Source: Colwellia sp. (GTDB lineage Bacteria > Pseudomonadota > Gammaproteobacteria > Enterobacterales > Alteromonadaceae). Taken from it: a DNA stretch of 64,000 nt. Under the pieces are notes generated by a model. It was not told the DNA's origin. It ran no database searches and worked only from the letters and a program-made list of their open reading frames with translations. Shown here in pieces: positions 35,092 through 46,911 of the stretch (position 1 is the first letter of the stretch; each line of letters begins with the position of its first letter). The stretch is taken from assembly GCF_013214175.1 (NCBI RefSeq), contig NZ_JABSPA010000003.1:124001-188000 (forward strand). The letters are read 5' to 3'. A program made the translations under genes and the position numbers.

Positions 35092-36672
35092 TTAGTGTTC
35101 ACGTGTCGAGTGGAACTTGATATCTGGATGACGCTCTTGCGCTAATGATAGGTTAACCATCGTCGGCGCAATATACGTTAAGTTATTACCACCATCATAG
35201 GCTAGGTAATCACCGGCTTTCTTCTTAAATTGCTCTAAGGTGCGTTCATCATCACAAGTACACCAGCGCGCAGTTGCAACACTAATGGGTTCGTAAATAG
35301 CATCAACTTTATATTCGCTCTTTAATCGTTGCACTACAACTTCAAACTGTAGTACACCAACCGCGCCAACAATCATGTCATTGTTAATGAAAGGTCTAAA
35401 TACTTGCACAGCACCCTCTTCAGATAACTGTATCAAGCCTTTTTGTAGCTGCTTAGCTTTTAACGGATCGCGTAGGCGAATACGGCGGAACATTTCCGGG
35501 GCAAAGTTAGGAATACCACCAAACTTCATCATTTCACCTGAGGTAAAAGTATCACCAATTTGAATGCTGCCATGGTTATGTAAACCGATAATATCGCCAG
35601 CGAATGCTTCATCAACGTTTGATCTATCACCCGCCATAAAGGTTACCGCATCGGCAATTCTGACATCTTTATTAATGCGTACTTGTTTCATCTTCATGCC
35701 TTTTTCATACTTGCCTGAGCAAATGCGCATGAAAGCAATACGGTCGCGATGTTTTGGATCCATATTGGCTTGAATTTTAAAAATGAATCCAGTGAATTTT
35801 TCTTCTTCCGGGGTTACTGTACGTAAATCTGTTTTGCGCGGTAAGGGCTTAGGTGCCCATTTGGTTAGACCGTCAAGCATGTGGTCAACACCAAAGTTAC
35901 CGAGTGCGGTACCGAAAAATACTGGCGTTAACTCACCATTTAGAAACGCTTCTAAATCAAACTCATGGGAGGCGCCTAGTACTAATTCCATTTCTTCGCG
36001 GAAATCTTCAGCAAAGGGACCAATGGCTTCATCAAGAAGGGGGTTATCAAGGCCTTTAATGACACGTCTTTCTTGAATCATGTGACCTAGGCCTGATTGA
36101 TACAAAAATATTTCATCGGTCAATAAGTTATAAACACCTTTGAACTCTTTACCCATGCCAATTGGCCAAGTAATTGGAGCACATTTTATGTTTAATACCG
36201 TCTCAACTTCATCCATTACTTCAATAGGATCGCGCACATCACGATCCATCTTGTTCATAAAAGTGATGATTGGTGTATCACGCAGACGAGTAACTTCCAT
36301 TAATTTAACGGTACGTGCTTCAACACCTTTGGCAACATCGATGACCATTAAACAAGAATCAACCGCGGTTAAAGTACGGTAAGTATCTTCCGAGAAATCT
36401 TCATGACCTGGAGTATCAAGCAAGTTTACCAAGCAGCCTTTGTAAGGAAATTGCATAACCGAGGTAGTAATTGAAATACCACGCTCTTTTTCCATTTCCA
36501 TCCAATCAGATTTTGCGTGTTGACCTGACTTTTTACCTTTTACCGTGCCGGCTCTTTGTAGGGCTTGACCAAACAAAAGTACCTTTTCGGTGATGGTGGT
36601 TTTACCCGCATCGGGATGAGAAATGATAGCAAAGGTGCGACGTAAGTCGACTTGCTGTTGCTGTGCAGACAT
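35092..36672 (-). CDS. prfC: Peptide chain release factor 3
   Basis: 526 residues, GTPase of the translational class. Motifs are G1 [10 protein letters not shown]2/G3 region ERGISITTS and DTPGHEDF, and G4 NKMD. It recycles RF1 and RF2 from the ribosome after peptide release. It is monocistronic as far as can be seen. The 331-base region upstream (36673-37003) holds no gene. Confidence 0.97.
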   Translation of the reverse strand: MSAQQQQVDLRRTFAIISHPDAGKTTITEKVLLFGQALQRAGTVKGKKSGQHAKSDWMEMEKERGISITTSVMQFPYKGCLVNLLDTPGHEDFSEDTYRTLTAVDSCLMVIDVAKGVEARTVKLMEVTRLRDTPIITFMNKMDRDVRDPIEVMDEVETVLNIKCAPITWPIGMGKEFKGVYNLLTDEIFLYQSGLGHMIQERRVIKGLDNPLLDEAIGPFAEDFREEMELVLGASHEFDLEAFLNGELTPVFFGTALGNFGVDHMLDGLTKWAPKPLPRKTDLRTVTPEEEKFTGFIFKIQANMDPKHRDRIAFMRICSGKYEKGMKMKQVRINKDVRIADAVTFMAGDRSNVDEAFAGDIIGLHNHGSIQIGDTFTSGEMMKFGGIPNFAPEMFRRIRLRDPLKAKQLQKGLIQLSEEGAVQVFRPFINNDMIVGAVGVLQFEVVVQRLKSEYKVDAIYEPISVATARWCTCDDERTLEQFKKKAGDYLAYDGGNNLTYIAPTMVNLSLAQERHPDIKFHSTREH

Positions 36673-37003
36673 GCAAATTACCTGTTAAGAAAATAGTAGA
36701 AAAACACCCAGTTAATTAGGGACTTTTTAAAAATTATAAAATTGCGCGCATTGTACCATTAAAACAGAGTGAATCTGTAATAAAGCGAGGTTATAAAGAG
36801 CAACTTTGTAGATTGATAGCAGCTTGTTAAGAAGGTGACACTTTTATTGATAATAAACGGGGCAGGTCAATTGGCTTGTTATAGCAGATTTAATGTTTTA
36901 TTAATGCTAGATAAAATCTAGGGAAAGGTAGTGAAAAGTAGGCTAAAGCTAGTTTATTAGCGGCAAAGCAATGCAGCTGAGGTTAGCCGCATTAGTTAAA
37001 TCG

Positions 37004-37252
37004 TTAATTAAATAAGCTTGAAATGAATTGAGCTTCATTTTGCTCTAATAAAGGGGAATATACTTTGGTTCTTTTTGTGTGGCTAACTTGGTCAGTCTGT
37101 TGGCTAACCTGATTCACTAATAAAGCAAAAGCTTGCTCTTGGTTCAGTCCGGTCAATTGGCTAATATTTTTTAGTGCGTCATTCACCATCAGGTTGGCAA
37201 CATCTTCATTTGACAACTGACTATCTGCTGTAGGACTTATTTTAGTAAACAT
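37004..37252 (-). CDS. Small hypothetical protein
   Basis: The start at 37252 is chosen because AGGGTGAG lies 4 bases upstream; 82 residues result. The sequence is polar and probably helical in the middle (SNEDVANLMVNDALKNISQL), with no membrane segment, signal peptide or cysteine. The family is not recognised. It stands between prfC and rimI with more than 100 bases on each side. Confidence 0.6.
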   Translation of the reverse strand: MFTKISPTADSQLSNEDVANLMVNDALKNISQLTGLNQEQAFALLVNQVSQQTDQVSHTKRTKVYSPLLEQNEAQFISSLFN

Positions 37253-37407
37253 TTGGCTCACCCTAATGACTTTTAGGAATATAGTTAACAATCTTGTTAA
37301 CTATATTAACCAAAGGAGAAGGATTAACTAGCGGCTTTGCGTTTCGAAGTGTTGTGATTTGTTAATGTACTGAATAGTTTGTTACTTGTTAATCAAAGAG
37401 CTGCTTA

Positions 37408-37896
37408 TTAGCACTTTAGCGACATTACAATGGCATCTTCATAACCAAAACCTGAGCTACTTGGATAATACCCCGTACGGCGATCAATTTCGATAAAGCC
37501 GGCATTCATATAGAGCATTTGTGCTGCGATGTTTTTTGCCCGCACTTCTAAGAATATTTTGTTTGCGCCAAGTCTTTTCGCTTGGGCTAAAAATTGATTA
37601 AGTAAGACTTTACCATAACCTTTGCCTTGCTCACTTGGCAGAACACAAATATCCATCAAGGTTGCTTCACCGACAACATATTCACCAATGTAGAAACCAA
37701 TACTTAGAGCACCATGCTGCTCACCGAGTTTTTCACCAAGCTTCTCACCAAAGTAACGACCACCAATACAACTTAAAAAGGTTTTTTCACTCCAAGGATG
37801 TGAGTGACAAGCCAGCTCTATTGGCATTAACTTATCTACATCACCGGGCTTTATTTCAGCAAAGTGATTATTGTTACTTTTTGATGTTTTATTCAT
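37408..37896 (-). CDS. rimI: Ribosomal protein S18 alanine N-acetyltransferase
   Basis: 162 residues, GNAT fold. The acetyl-CoA loop is seen in VLPSEQGKGYGKVLL, followed by FLEVRAKNIAAQMLYMNAGF and a C-terminal RTGYYP motif typical of RimI. The insert around 50-60 repeats GEKLGEKLGEQ. It acetylates the N-terminal alanine of S18 in Escherichia coli. It overlaps holD by four bases, the same gene pair as in Escherichia coli. Confidence 0.92.
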   Translation of the reverse strand: MNKTSKSNNNHFAEIKPGDVDKLMPIELACHSHPWSEKTFLSCIGGRYFGEKLGEKLGEQHGALSIGFYIGEYVVGEATLMDICVLPSEQGKGYGKVLLNQFLAQAKRLGANKIFLEVRAKNIAAQMLYMNAGFIEIDRRTGYYPSSSGFGYEDAIVMSLKC

Positions 37897-38270
37897 TGTG
37901 CTTGTCTACTCAGTAATTGCCACAGTTGCTTTTTAAGCGCAGGCGACTTTGAAATTTCGGCTATAGCTGGGGTGATCAACTGCTGCTCAAGCCATTGTAT
38001 TTCAACGGGGGTTGATTTGTCGGTGAAATACCAGTTAAAGAGCCCTAAATCTAGATGGTCACCTTGCTGATTAATTTCACCGATACTTAAGCCAGTTGCT
38101 AATAAAATATCATTAAATAATTGCTGTGTGGCTAAGTTTTTTAAATCAATATCAAGGTAACTATTAGAATGAGTCGGTACACTTTTATTTTGACTATCAC
38201 CGGAGCGATGCTGCCAAAGGCTGATACCCATTTCAGTTAATTGCTCAAATTGATGTTGATTAATGCTCAT
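37893..38270 (-). CDS. holD: DNA polymerase III psi subunit (HolD)
   Basis: 125 residues, a poorly conserved family. Support comes from the N-terminal LTEMGISLWQHR, which matches the SSB-linked start of HolD, the mid-chain FNWYF, the final SPALKKQLWQLL helix, and the direct overlap with rimI. HolD joins the clamp loader to single-strand-binding protein through HolC. The call rests on these and on synteny rather than on strong overall likeness. Confidence 0.75.
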   Translation of the reverse strand: MSINQHQFEQLTEMGISLWQHRSGDSQNKSVPTHSNSYLDIDLKNLATQQLFNDILLATGLSIGEINQQGDHLDLGLFNWYFTDKSTPVEIQWLEQQLITPAIAEISKSPALKKQLWQLLSRQAQ

Positions 38271-38427
38271 TAGTAAAGCTCATCAGAGAATGCTCATTAG
38301 CTAGGTATGATTTAAGGCTGAATATAATGACAGAATTCGCTGTTAACGAACAGCAGATAAATTAATACTGGGAATATATTAGCGAAAGTTTTTTGGAATA
38401 TAGATAAAGAAATACTGGAAGAGAAAA

Positions 38428-38504
38428 TGGCAGGGGTGGAGAGACTCGAACTCCCAACCATCGGTTTTGGAGACCGCTGTTCTACCAATTGGAACTACAC
38501 CCCT
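38428..38504 (-). tRNA. tRNA-Trp (anticodon CCA)
   Basis: On the minus strand the acceptor arms AGGGGTG and CACCCCT pair fully. The anticodon loop reads CTCCAAA between GCGGT and ACCGA-type arms, and the T arm contains GTTCGAGTC. The 3' CCA is encoded. The D loop has one base more than in Escherichia coli (AGTTCCAATTGG). It stands alone between holD and aceK. Confidence 0.95.
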
Positions 38505-38664
38505 GCAACAGATTCGAATTATACTGATGCAGGTTAAAAGGTAAAGACCTAATGTTCATATTTTTACTAAATCGCGTCTGTTCGGCTAATTTACCAACAA
38601 ACTGCCAGTAAAGTAGCCAGCCTGTAGCTTTTTTTATTCTATGGTGCAGTTAACACCAGCTAAA

Positions 38665-40434
38665 TTACTTTAACTCGCTGCTAAAGCCTTGATGACAAAG
38701 ACGGTATTTATCGGGATAAGGAAAAACATCTTTATAAATACCATTAGCGACATCTTGTTGGCATTGTTGCCAATAGGTTGGTGTAAGTAAATCTTGATGG
38801 TGTATTTTAAAGGCTTTTAAATAGCTTGGATTGGCCAAAGCAAAAGTTGCTATCTCTTCAGGGAACATATCACCAGGCATTACACTGTACCAAGGCTCAG
38901 CAGCATACATTTGTTCTTCAGTGACCGCTTTAGGTTTTACCCGAAAGTTAACTTGGTCCATATAGGTGATTTCATCATAATCATAAAAAATAACCCGGCC
39001 ATGACGAGTGACACCAAAGTTCTTCAGTAACATGTCACCCGGAAATATATCGGCAGAAATCAGTTGTTTAATGGCTTCGCCGTAACCAAACATGGCGTCA
39101 TTTATTTCATCTTGTTTTTTATTTTTAAGCGCATCCATCAGGTATAAATTGAGTGGCACCATGCGACGTTCTATATATAAATGCTCAATGATAAGAAGCT
39201 CATCCTCGCCTTCACCTTCATAACGAATAATGGAAGAAGCAACTTTTTTCAGCTCCGCTAACAGTTCATTGTTAAAGCGCGCTTTAGGAAAAGCGACTTC
39301 AGAATACTCCATGGTATCAGCCATGCGACCCACTCTGTCGTGTAGTTTCACTAAGCGGTATTTTCCCTTTACATCTTTCTTGGTCATGTTTTTACTGGGG
39401 GAAAATTTATCTTTGATTATTTTGAATACATAAGGATAAGAGGGCAGGGTAAATACTGACATCACCATGCCTTTAATACCAGCAGCTAATTCAAATTGGT
39501 CGTTACTGTCTTCAAGGTGATTGAGAAAGTCTCGATAAAATTGGGTCTTGCCCTGTTTGTGAAAACCGATGGCAGAATATAAATCAGCCTTGGTTTTATG
39601 AGGCATTAACCCCTGTAAGAAATTAACCAGCGCATACGGATGCTGGCAATCAACAAAAAAGTAAGCACGGGCAAAACCAAATACCACCGCCATGTTTTCG
39701 CTGGTAGTCAGTAATGCATCTATATATAAACCGCCTTTCTCGTTGTTAAGTACCGCAACAATAAAGGGGGTTTCTCCTGCGGGCGATAACACCCGACCAA
39801 TTAAGTAGGCACCTTTATTACGATAAAAAGTAAAGTTGAGGATATCAAACTGTAAATCTTCTAATTTTACCATGGTTTTATGAGCTTTGCGGCGAAAGGC
39901 ATTAATAAGTGCATCAACATCACGGTCTAGATCTTCAAAGGGGATTACAGTTCTATGACTATTCATAATGTCACAAATAGTTTGTTTTAAACCTAGTGCT
40001 TGTGGTTGATAAGAGGTGTAGATCTTTGGAACTTCTTTCTCATCAAGGCGATGGGCAGTACTTTCTACAAAAATATAATCATTGTGATAATACTTGCGCT
40101 CGAATAAGTGACAAAAGACCGAATTGTAGAAAGTTTCCGCTAACTCGGGTTGTTTATGATTAGATAATAAATCTGAATAAACTGTTTTAACCTCTTGCCA
40201 CAAAGCATCATCTAGATCGCTAATATTGAAGTCTTCTTTAATAACGCTGCAGCTTTCTGTTACTCGTTCGTCATAAAAATTAGTTCTCGCTCTGGCAGAG
40301 CGGTGCACTTCATGCCATTGGCATTGTTGAAATCGCTCTCTGGCTGATTGAGTAATCTCAGTGAACAGTGCAACATGGCGTTCAAAGCCACTAATAATGG
40401 TGTTGGCTATAGTAAAGGCAAGTTCATCTTTCAT
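38665..40434 (-). CDS. aceK: Isocitrate dehydrogenase kinase/phosphatase
   Basis: 589 residues, full family length. Distinctive stretches are ERKYYHNDYIFVEST, FKIIKDKFSPSKNMTKK (the ATP-binding lysine region) and the catalytic DMLLKNFGVTRHGRVIFYDYDEI. It switches isocitrate dehydrogenase off by phosphorylation during growth on acetate or fatty acids, sending carbon into the glyoxylate shunt. The glyoxylate genes aceBA are not adjacent. Confidence 0.96.
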   Translation of the reverse strand: MKDELAFTIANTIISGFERHVALFTEITQSARERFQQCQWHEVHRSARARTNFYDERVTESCSVIKEDFNISDLDDALWQEVKTVYSDLLSNHKQPELAETFYNSVFCHLFERKYYHNDYIFVESTAHRLDEKEVPKIYTSYQPQALGLKQTICDIMNSHRTVIPFEDLDRDVDALINAFRRKAHKTMVKLEDLQFDILNFTFYRNKGAYLIGRVLSPAGETPFIVAVLNNEKGGLYIDALLTTSENMAVVFGFARAYFFVDCQHPYALVNFLQGLMPHKTKADLYSAIGFHKQGKTQFYRDFLNHLEDSNDQFELAAGIKGMVMSVFTLPSYPYVFKIIKDKFSPSKNMTKKDVKGKYRLVKLHDRVGRMADTMEYSEVAFPKARFNNELLAELKKVASSIIRYEGEGEDELLIIEHLYIERRMVPLNLYLMDALKNKKQDEINDAMFGYGEAIKQLISADIFPGDMLLKNFGVTRHGRVIFYDYDEITYMDQVNFRVKPKAVTEEQMYAAEPWYSVMPGDMFPEEIATFALANPSYLKAFKIHHQDLLTPTYWQQCQQDVANGIYKDVFPYPDKYRLCHQGFSSELK

Positions 40435-40711
40435 ATGGCAAATAACTCTTTAGTCAGTATTAAATCAGGCTTGTATAAAGTTCATATCAATAATGCATGA
40501 TTTACCAACATACACTAAAAGCCTTATTGTCGAGATTATTTTGATAAATACTGGTTATCACTGGTAATAATGGTGCTTCAATACAACTTTGTCGACGGTT
40601 CTTTGCTACTAAGGCTAGGCTTAAGATGTAAAAGTGGCGAATTAACTTGCTATCAAGGGCGTGCAGCTCTAAAATTACGCCTTTTTTTAAGCCAGAAAAA
40701 TAGCCAATATC

Positions 40712-41809
40712 ATGCGTGTTTCAGACTTTTCTTTCAATTTACCCGATGCCCTTATTGCTCGTTACCCTAAAACCGAGCGCACTGCTAGCCGTTTAATGAC
40801 CTTAAATGGTGATTCTGGTGCGATAACCGATGGTGTTTTTACCGATATAGTAGCGCAATTAAATTCAGGTGATTTACTCGTTTTTAATAACACTCGTGTG
40901 ATCCCGGCCAGAATGTTTGGCCGAAAAGCCAGTGGTGGTAAAATTGAGGTTTTGATTGAGCGCATTATTGATCAAAATACCGCCCTTGCTCATATTCGTG
41001 CCAGTAAATCACCCAAAGTAGGCAATGAACTTTACCTATGTAGAGAGCAAGGTAATGAGCTTGGCAATGACGATAGTGCCGTTAAATTTAAAGCAACTAT
41101 GGTTGCCCGTCACGGTGCACTTTTTGAGCTTAAATTTGCTGATGGTCAATCAGTGTTAGATGTTTTAGATGAAATTGGACATATGCCACTGCCACCTTAT
41201 ATTGACCGACCTGATGAAGACAGTGATAAAGAGCGTTATCAAACAGTTTACAATGAAAAGCCTGGTGCGGTTGCCGCGCCAACAGCTGGCTTACATTTTG
41301 ATAATGCTCTGTTAGAAAAAATTAAAGCTAAGGGCGTTGAGTTAGCTTTTGTTACCTTGCACGTCGGCGCAGGTACGTTTCAACCGGTAAAAGTTGACGA
41401 GATTGCCGATCATATTATGCACGCGGAATACGTTGAAGTATCAGATGAAGTGGTTACCCAAATAGCAAAAACCAAAGCAGCGGGTGGTAGAGTTGTTGCG
41501 GTTGGCACAACCTCAGTACGTTCTCTTGAAAGTGCGGCAAAAGCTTCTAAAGATAAAGGCGAAGCCTTAGGTGCTTTTTATGGTGATACCGATATATTCA
41601 TCACCCCAGGTTATCAATTTCAAATCATCGATGCTTTAGTGACTAACTTTCACTTATCAGAGTCAACTTTATTGATGCTGGTTAGTGCCTTTTCTGGTTA
41701 TTATCATATAATGCCAGCTTATCAACACGCTATAGATAAAGAATACCGATTCTTTAGTTATGGTGATGCTATGTTCTTAACTAAACAAAAGATAAAAGAC
41801 GCTGACTAA
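40712..41809 (+). CDS. queA: S-adenosylmethionine:tRNA ribosyltransferase-isomerase
   Basis: 365 residues opening [19 protein letters not shown], with [15 protein letters not shown] and TAGLHFD. It transfers the ribosyl part of AdoMet to preQ1 in tRNA to form epoxyqueuosine. It is followed by tgt, yajC, secD and secF on the same strand, the same order as in enterobacteria. Confidence 0.96.
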   Translation: MRVSDFSFNLPDALIARYPKTERTASRLMTLNGDSGAITDGVFTDIVAQLNSGDLLVFNNTRVIPARMFGRKASGGKIEVLIERIIDQNTALAHIRASKSPKVGNELYLCREQGNELGNDDSAVKFKATMVARHGALFELKFADGQSVLDVLDEIGHMPLPPYIDRPDEDSDKERYQTVYNEKPGAVAAPTAGLHFDNALLEKIKAKGVELAFVTLHVGAGTFQPVKVDEIADHIMHAEYVEVSDEVVTQIAKTKAAGGRVVAVGTTSVRSLESAAKASKDKGEALGAFYGDTDIFITPGYQFQIIDALVTNFHLSESTLLMLVSAFSGYYHIMPAYQHAIDKEYRFFSYGDAMFLTKQKIKDAD

Positions 41810-41928
41810 ATAAGAGTTAAGTAAATAACAAACGTTATAGCTCAGTAATACGCTGAGTTATAAAGAGAATTAATTTTTTAATATTATTTTAAACCCAAAC
41901 ACCGCCAGCCTGTTTTGCTAGTGGGTGA

Positions 41929-43098
<1,170 letters not shown>

Positions 43099-43182
43099 CG
43101 TTAAAGGTTAACTTAAAAGCTGATTTAATTAGCTTAGAATTTAAATGTAAAAGAATCCTGTGGCTTGGTGTTTTGCAGGTAT

Positions 43183-43258
43183 TTGGTTCAATTAAGAGGA
43201 AAAGGCACGGAGTTGACGTTAGTCAATGAGTACCTTTGACACAATAATTGGGCCCAAT
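43183..43258 (-). repeat. Short hairpin repeat, copy 4 of 6
   Basis: The core GCACGGAGTTGAC-gtta-GTCAATGAGTACC lies at 43205-43234 in reverse orientation. Outer arms TTTGGTTCAATTA and TAATTGGGCCCAA pair imperfectly. It lies between tgt and yajC. Confidence 0.78.
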
Positions 43259-43314
43259 AGCAATAAAATAAAAAGTCACTCTCCAATTATAAAAAGAAGT
43301 AAGGAAGTAAGTTT

Positions 43315-43647
43315 ATGAGTTTATTTATCAGTACAGCCCATGCCGCAGACGGAGCACCAGCCGGTGGCGGAATGGAGATGATCATTATGCTAGCCGTTTT
43401 TGGTTTAGTATTCTTTTTCATGATCTACCGTCCACAAGCCAAACGTGTAAAAGAGCATAAAGGTTTAATGTCTTCATTAGCGAAAGGCGATGAAGTGCTA
43501 ACACAAGGCGGTATTGTTGGTAAAATCGTTAAAGTATCTGATGAAAAAGACTTTATTGTTGTTAGCATTAGTGAAGGTACTGAAGTAACAGTACAAAAAG
43601 GCGCCATCAACGCAGTACTTCCAAAAGGCACAATGAAGTCTTTATAG
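43315..43647 (+). CDS. yajC: Preprotein translocase subunit YajC
   Basis: 110 residues with one membrane helix (about 19-39, IIMLAVFGLVFFFMIYRPQ) followed by the KRVKEHKGLMSSLAKGDEVLT cytoplasmic part standard for YajC. It forms an accessory complex with SecDF at the translocon. A 303-base gap with two inverted repeats separates it from secD. Confidence 0.95.
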   Translation: MSLFISTAHAADGAPAGGGMEMIIMLAVFGLVFFFMIYRPQAKRVKEHKGLMSSLAKGDEVLTQGGIVGKIVKVSDEKDFIVVSISEGTEVTVQKGAINAVLPKGTMKSL

Positions 43648-43662
43648 CTTTATCTTTGTTAT

Positions 43663-43736
43663 TTGGCTTCATTTCTTCATCAAAAGTACTCATTGACATG
43701 CGTCAACTCTGTGCTTTTTCTTTGAACTAAAGCCAA
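43663..43736 (+). repeat. Short hairpin repeat, copy 5 of 6
   Basis: The core GTACTCATTGAC-atgc-GTCAACTCTGTGC lies at 43686-43714, extended by AAAA/TTTT pairing outside and by TTGGCTT/AAGCCAA outer arms. It resembles copy 3 closely over about 75 bases. It lies between yajC and secD. Confidence 0.8.
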
Positions 43737-43741
43737 CTAAC

Positions 43742-43780
43742 TTAGCTAAGAACTATAAATTACACATAGTTCTTAGCTAA
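43742..43780. repeat. Perfect 15-base inverted repeat upstream of secD
   Basis: TTAGCTAAGAACTAT (43742-43756) and its exact complement (43766-43780) flank nine bases. There is no T-tract, so it is not a standard terminator. Confidence 0.7.
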
Positions 43781-43833
43781 AAGCTATCAAGAGTTAAGTT
43801 TAGTAGAGTGGGCAGCTTGTTTTACAACAGTTT

Positions 43834-43847
43834 TGTTCGCGCGAACA
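43834..43847. promoter_or_regulatory. Palindrome TGTTCGCGCGAACA upstream of secD
   Basis: A perfect 14-base dyad, GC-rich in an AT-rich gap, 104 bases before the secD GTG. It looks like a protein-binding site, but no known regulator is assigned. Confidence 0.4.
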
Positions 43848-43950
43848 GTAATAGCATTTTCATTAAATTCGTGGACTTTTTGTGCGTATTTTAACCCGCA
43901 CAAAGGGACAGTAATTTAGTGAGATTGCTATAAATTTAAAAGGACAGATT

Positions 43951-45798
43951 GTGTTAAACAAATACCCTTTATGGAAAACACTAATGGTGGCATTTATTGT
44001 CGCCTTAGGTGCGCTCTATGCCACACCAAACTTATATGGTGAATCACCTGCAGTGCAAGTCTCAGGATTACGTGGCGTTGAAGCTGATGCCGCAACTCTT
44101 GATAATATCAGAGCACATTTAGAAGCAAGTAACCTTAGTTTCGACAGTATCGTATTAGAAAATGGCCAAGTATTAACGCGCTTTAAAAATACCGAAGACC
44201 AGCTTAAAGCCCGTGATGTATTGGACGATAGCTTAGGTAGAAAATTCTCAGTAGCACTTAACTTAACGCCAAATACACCGGATTGGTTAGCGGCCATTGG
44301 TGGTATGCCAATGAAGTTAGGTTTAGATTTAAGTGGTGGTGTTAGCTTCTTGATGGAAGTGAACATGAAAGAAGCCATTAATAAAGCTAAAACCAGCATG
44401 GTAAGTGATTTTCGTGGTGATTTACGTAATGAAAAAATTCGCTACCGCAGTGTAAAAGAAAGCAATAATGGCATTGTGGTTATTTTCCGGAAAGTTGCCG
44501 ATCTAGACGCGGCAGAATCACTACTGGAAAAACGTTACCGTGATTTATTGATAAAAACGGATGACGATAAGTTAACGCTTACCGCGAAAATGACCGAGCA
44601 AAAGCTGAAAGAAATTCGTGATTATGCCTTGGCACAAAACATTACTATTATTCGTAATCGTGTTAATGAGCTAGGTGTGGCTGAGCCATTAGTGCAGCGC
44701 CAAGGTAAAAAACACATTGTTATCGAATTACCCGGTGTACAAGATACCGCTAAAGCAAAAGAAATACTTAATGCCACGGCAACTATTGAATTTCGCTTAG
44801 TCGATACCGAAGGTGATTTAGCTAATGCGATAAACGGTCGCATACCGGCAAATTCTATTTTATTGAGAGATAAAGATGGTCGACCGAGCTTATTGAAAAA
44901 ACGCGTGATGTTAACCGGTGATCATATTACTGATGCAAAATCAGGCTTTGATGAATACTCACGTCCACAAGTAAATATTTCACTGGATAGTGCTGGTGGC
45001 TCAAAAATGTCCAATGGCACCAAAAGTAATATTGGTAAACCAATGGCAACGGTATTTATTGAATATAAACCTACCGGTAAACGTGACGCCGAAGGTAATA
45101 TTATTTTTGAAAAAGTCCAAGAGATCATCTCTATTGCGACAATTCAATCACGTTTAGGTAAAAGCTTTCGTATTACGGGTGCTGGCAGCCCAGCCGAAGC
45201 ACATAACTTAGCGTTATTATTACGTGCTGGTGCCTTAATTGCGCCAATTACTATCGTTGAAGAGCGTACTGTAGGTCCTACATTAGGTGCTGAAAACGTA
45301 CGACTTGGCTTTGAAGCCATTATGTTGGGTTTTGCTTTAGTCTTTATCTTTATGATTATTTACTACCGTGCTTTTGGTGTTGTTGCTAATTTGGCACTGG
45401 CGGCAAACTTAGTATTAATTGTTGGCATAATGTCATTGATGCCAGGTGCGACTTTAACCTTACCTGGTATGGCGGGTATAGTATTAACTGTAGGTATGGC
45501 CGTTGATGCTAATGTACTGATATTTGAGCGTATTAGAGAAGAAATACGCGAAGGTAAGACAATTCAGCAAGCTATTCATCAAGGTTATGATGCCGCGTTT
45601 TCTACTATCATCGATGCGAACATTACCACTTTAATCGCCGCAGTGATTTTATATGCGATTGGCACCGGACCTGTTAAAGGTTTCGCAATCACCTTGTCTA
45701 TCGGTATCATCACTTCAATGTTTACTTCTGTTATTGGTACTCGCGCAGTCGTTAATGCTATTTGGGGCGGTAAACGCCTTGATAAATTACCTATATAA
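43951..45798 (+). CDS. secD: Protein-export membrane protein SecD
   Basis: 615 residues starting at GTG behind AAAGGA. N-terminal helix, a large periplasmic region (P1, about 35-440) with [12 protein letters not shown], then five C-terminal helices with the RND-type [15 protein letters not shown] motif. It uses the proton or sodium gradient to pull exported proteins through SecYEG. secF follows by 18 bases. Confidence 0.97.
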   Translation: MLNKYPLWKTLMVAFIVALGALYATPNLYGESPAVQVSGLRGVEADAATLDNIRAHLEASNLSFDSIVLENGQVLTRFKNTEDQLKARDVLDDSLGRKFSVALNLTPNTPDWLAAIGGMPMKLGLDLSGGVSFLMEVNMKEAINKAKTSMVSDFRGDLRNEKIRYRSVKESNNGIVVIFRKVADLDAAESLLEKRYRDLLIKTDDDKLTLTAKMTEQKLKEIRDYALAQNITIIRNRVNELGVAEPLVQRQGKKHIVIELPGVQDTAKAKEILNATATIEFRLVDTEGDLANAINGRIPANSILLRDKDGRPSLLKKRVMLTGDHITDAKSGFDEYSRPQVNISLDSAGGSKMSNGTKSNIGKPMATVFIEYKPTGKRDAEGNIIFEKVQEIISIATIQSRLGKSFRITGAGSPAEAHNLALLLRAGALIAPITIVEERTVGPTLGAENVRLGFEAIMLGFALVFIFMIIYYRAFGVVANLALAANLVLIVGIMSLMPGATLTLPGMAGIVLTVGMAVDANVLIFERIREEIREGKTIQQAIHQGYDAAFSTIIDANITTLIAAVILYAIGTGPVKGFAITLSIGIITSMFTSVIGTRAVVNAIWGGKRLDKLPI

Positions 45799-45816
45799 AG
45801 ACAGGAACGATAAATT

Positions 45817-46764
45817 ATGCAAATTTTACACTTAAAAGAAACTGTCAATTTTATGAGCTATCGCAAGATAGCCATGGTATTTAGTGCAATATTGATGATT
45901 GCTTCAATTGTCTCACTAGCAACCAATAAACTAAACTTTGGTTTAGATTTTACTGGTGGCACCTTGATTGAGGTCGGTTTTGAACAACCCGCTGATTTAA
46001 AGATAATACGCCAAGTAATGACTGATAATGGTTTTGCTGATGCCAAAGTACAATTTTACGGCAGCAGCCGTGATGTGGTAATTCGCCTTGGTTTACGTGA
46101 AGATGTAAAAGCTGAAATGCTTGGCAATGAAATCTTGGCTCTTTTAGAGTCTGGCTCAGGGCAGAAAGTTGATATGCGTCGTATCGAGTATGTTGGTGCC
46201 AGCGTTGGTGACGAGTTAGCTGAACAGGGCGGTTTAGCCATGTTAACGGCGCTTATATGCATACTTATGTATGTTGCCTTTCGTTTTGAATGGCGCTTTG
46301 CCGTTGGCTCAGTAGTGGCTTTATTTCACGATGTGTTATTAACCCTGGGTTTATTCTCTATTTTAAAATTAGAGTTCGATCTTACGGTATTGGCGGCTAT
46401 ATTAGCGGTTATTGGTTACTCCCTTAACGATACCATTGTTGTTTCGGACCGTATTCGTGAAAACTTTAGGAAAATACGAAATACAGATGCTGAAGAAGTG
46501 ATTAATATCTCCTTAACACAAACCTTGAGCCGTACCTTTATTACTTCAATAACAACCTTGTTAGTATTGGCGGCTTTATTCTTTAGAGGTGGCGAGCTAA
46601 TTCACGGTTTTGCTACGGCATTATTATTTGGTGTTTTTGTTGGTACTTACTCATCAATTTATGTTGCTTCGTTAGTGGCATTGGGCTTAGGTATTTCAAG
46701 AGAAGACTTGATACCAGAAGTGATTGAAAAAGAAGGTGCTGATCAAGAGGCTATGATGCCTTAA
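45817..46764 (+). CDS. secF: Protein-export membrane protein SecF
   Basis: 315 residues, six membrane segments. It has the NFGLDFTGGTLIEVGF segment after helix 1 and the conserved SLNDTIVVSDRIREN motif in the fourth helix region. It forms the SecDF complex with the product of the gene before it. A strong terminator follows. Confidence 0.97.
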   Translation: MQILHLKETVNFMSYRKIAMVFSAILMIASIVSLATNKLNFGLDFTGGTLIEVGFEQPADLKIIRQVMTDNGFADAKVQFYGSSRDVVIRLGLREDVKAEMLGNEILALLESGSGQKVDMRRIEYVGASVGDELAEQGGLAMLTALICILMYVAFRFEWRFAVGSVVALFHDVLLTLGLFSILKLEFDLTVLAAILAVIGYSLNDTIVVSDRIRENFRKIRNTDAEEVINISLTQTLSRTFITSITTLLVLAALFFRGGELIHGFATALLFGVFVGTYSSIYVASLVALGLGISREDLIPEVIEKEGADQEAMMP

Positions 46765-46790
46765 GCATTATTGTTAAATGATTATAAAAG

Positions 46791-46821
46791 GCCGAGTAAC
46801 GAAAGTTGCTCGGTTTTTTTA
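46791..46821 (+). terminator. Terminator after secF
   Basis: CCGAGTAAC and GTTGCTCGG pair around a GAAA tetraloop, followed by seven T. Confidence 0.92.
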
Positions 46822-46864
46822 TTTTTAGCCTATTTATTTTGCACTACACTTACAGACACTATTT

Positions 46865-46911
46865 TATACCTGTTCGACCTGAAGCTGCAGAATTCAGCTA
46901 AAACAGGTATA
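46865..46911. repeat. 47-base palindrome abutting cloverleaf-like element copy 3
   Basis: The ends TATACCTGTT and AACAGGTATA are complementary, with inner AGCTG/CAGCT. CGACCT and GCAGAATTCAGCT echo the end of element copy 1 (CGACCTCAATATGCAGGATTCAGCT), so this is probably a leftover end of the same family. It shares two bases with copy 3. Confidence 0.65.

Noticed and set aside
35375..36382. Several open frames on the plus strand opposite prfC
   Set aside because: They are antisense shadows of a conserved release factor gene with no ribosome-binding sites or family likeness.
40570..40770. Open frame of 66 codons overlapping the start of queA
   Set aside because: It overlaps the well-supported queA start in another frame and has no recognisable features.
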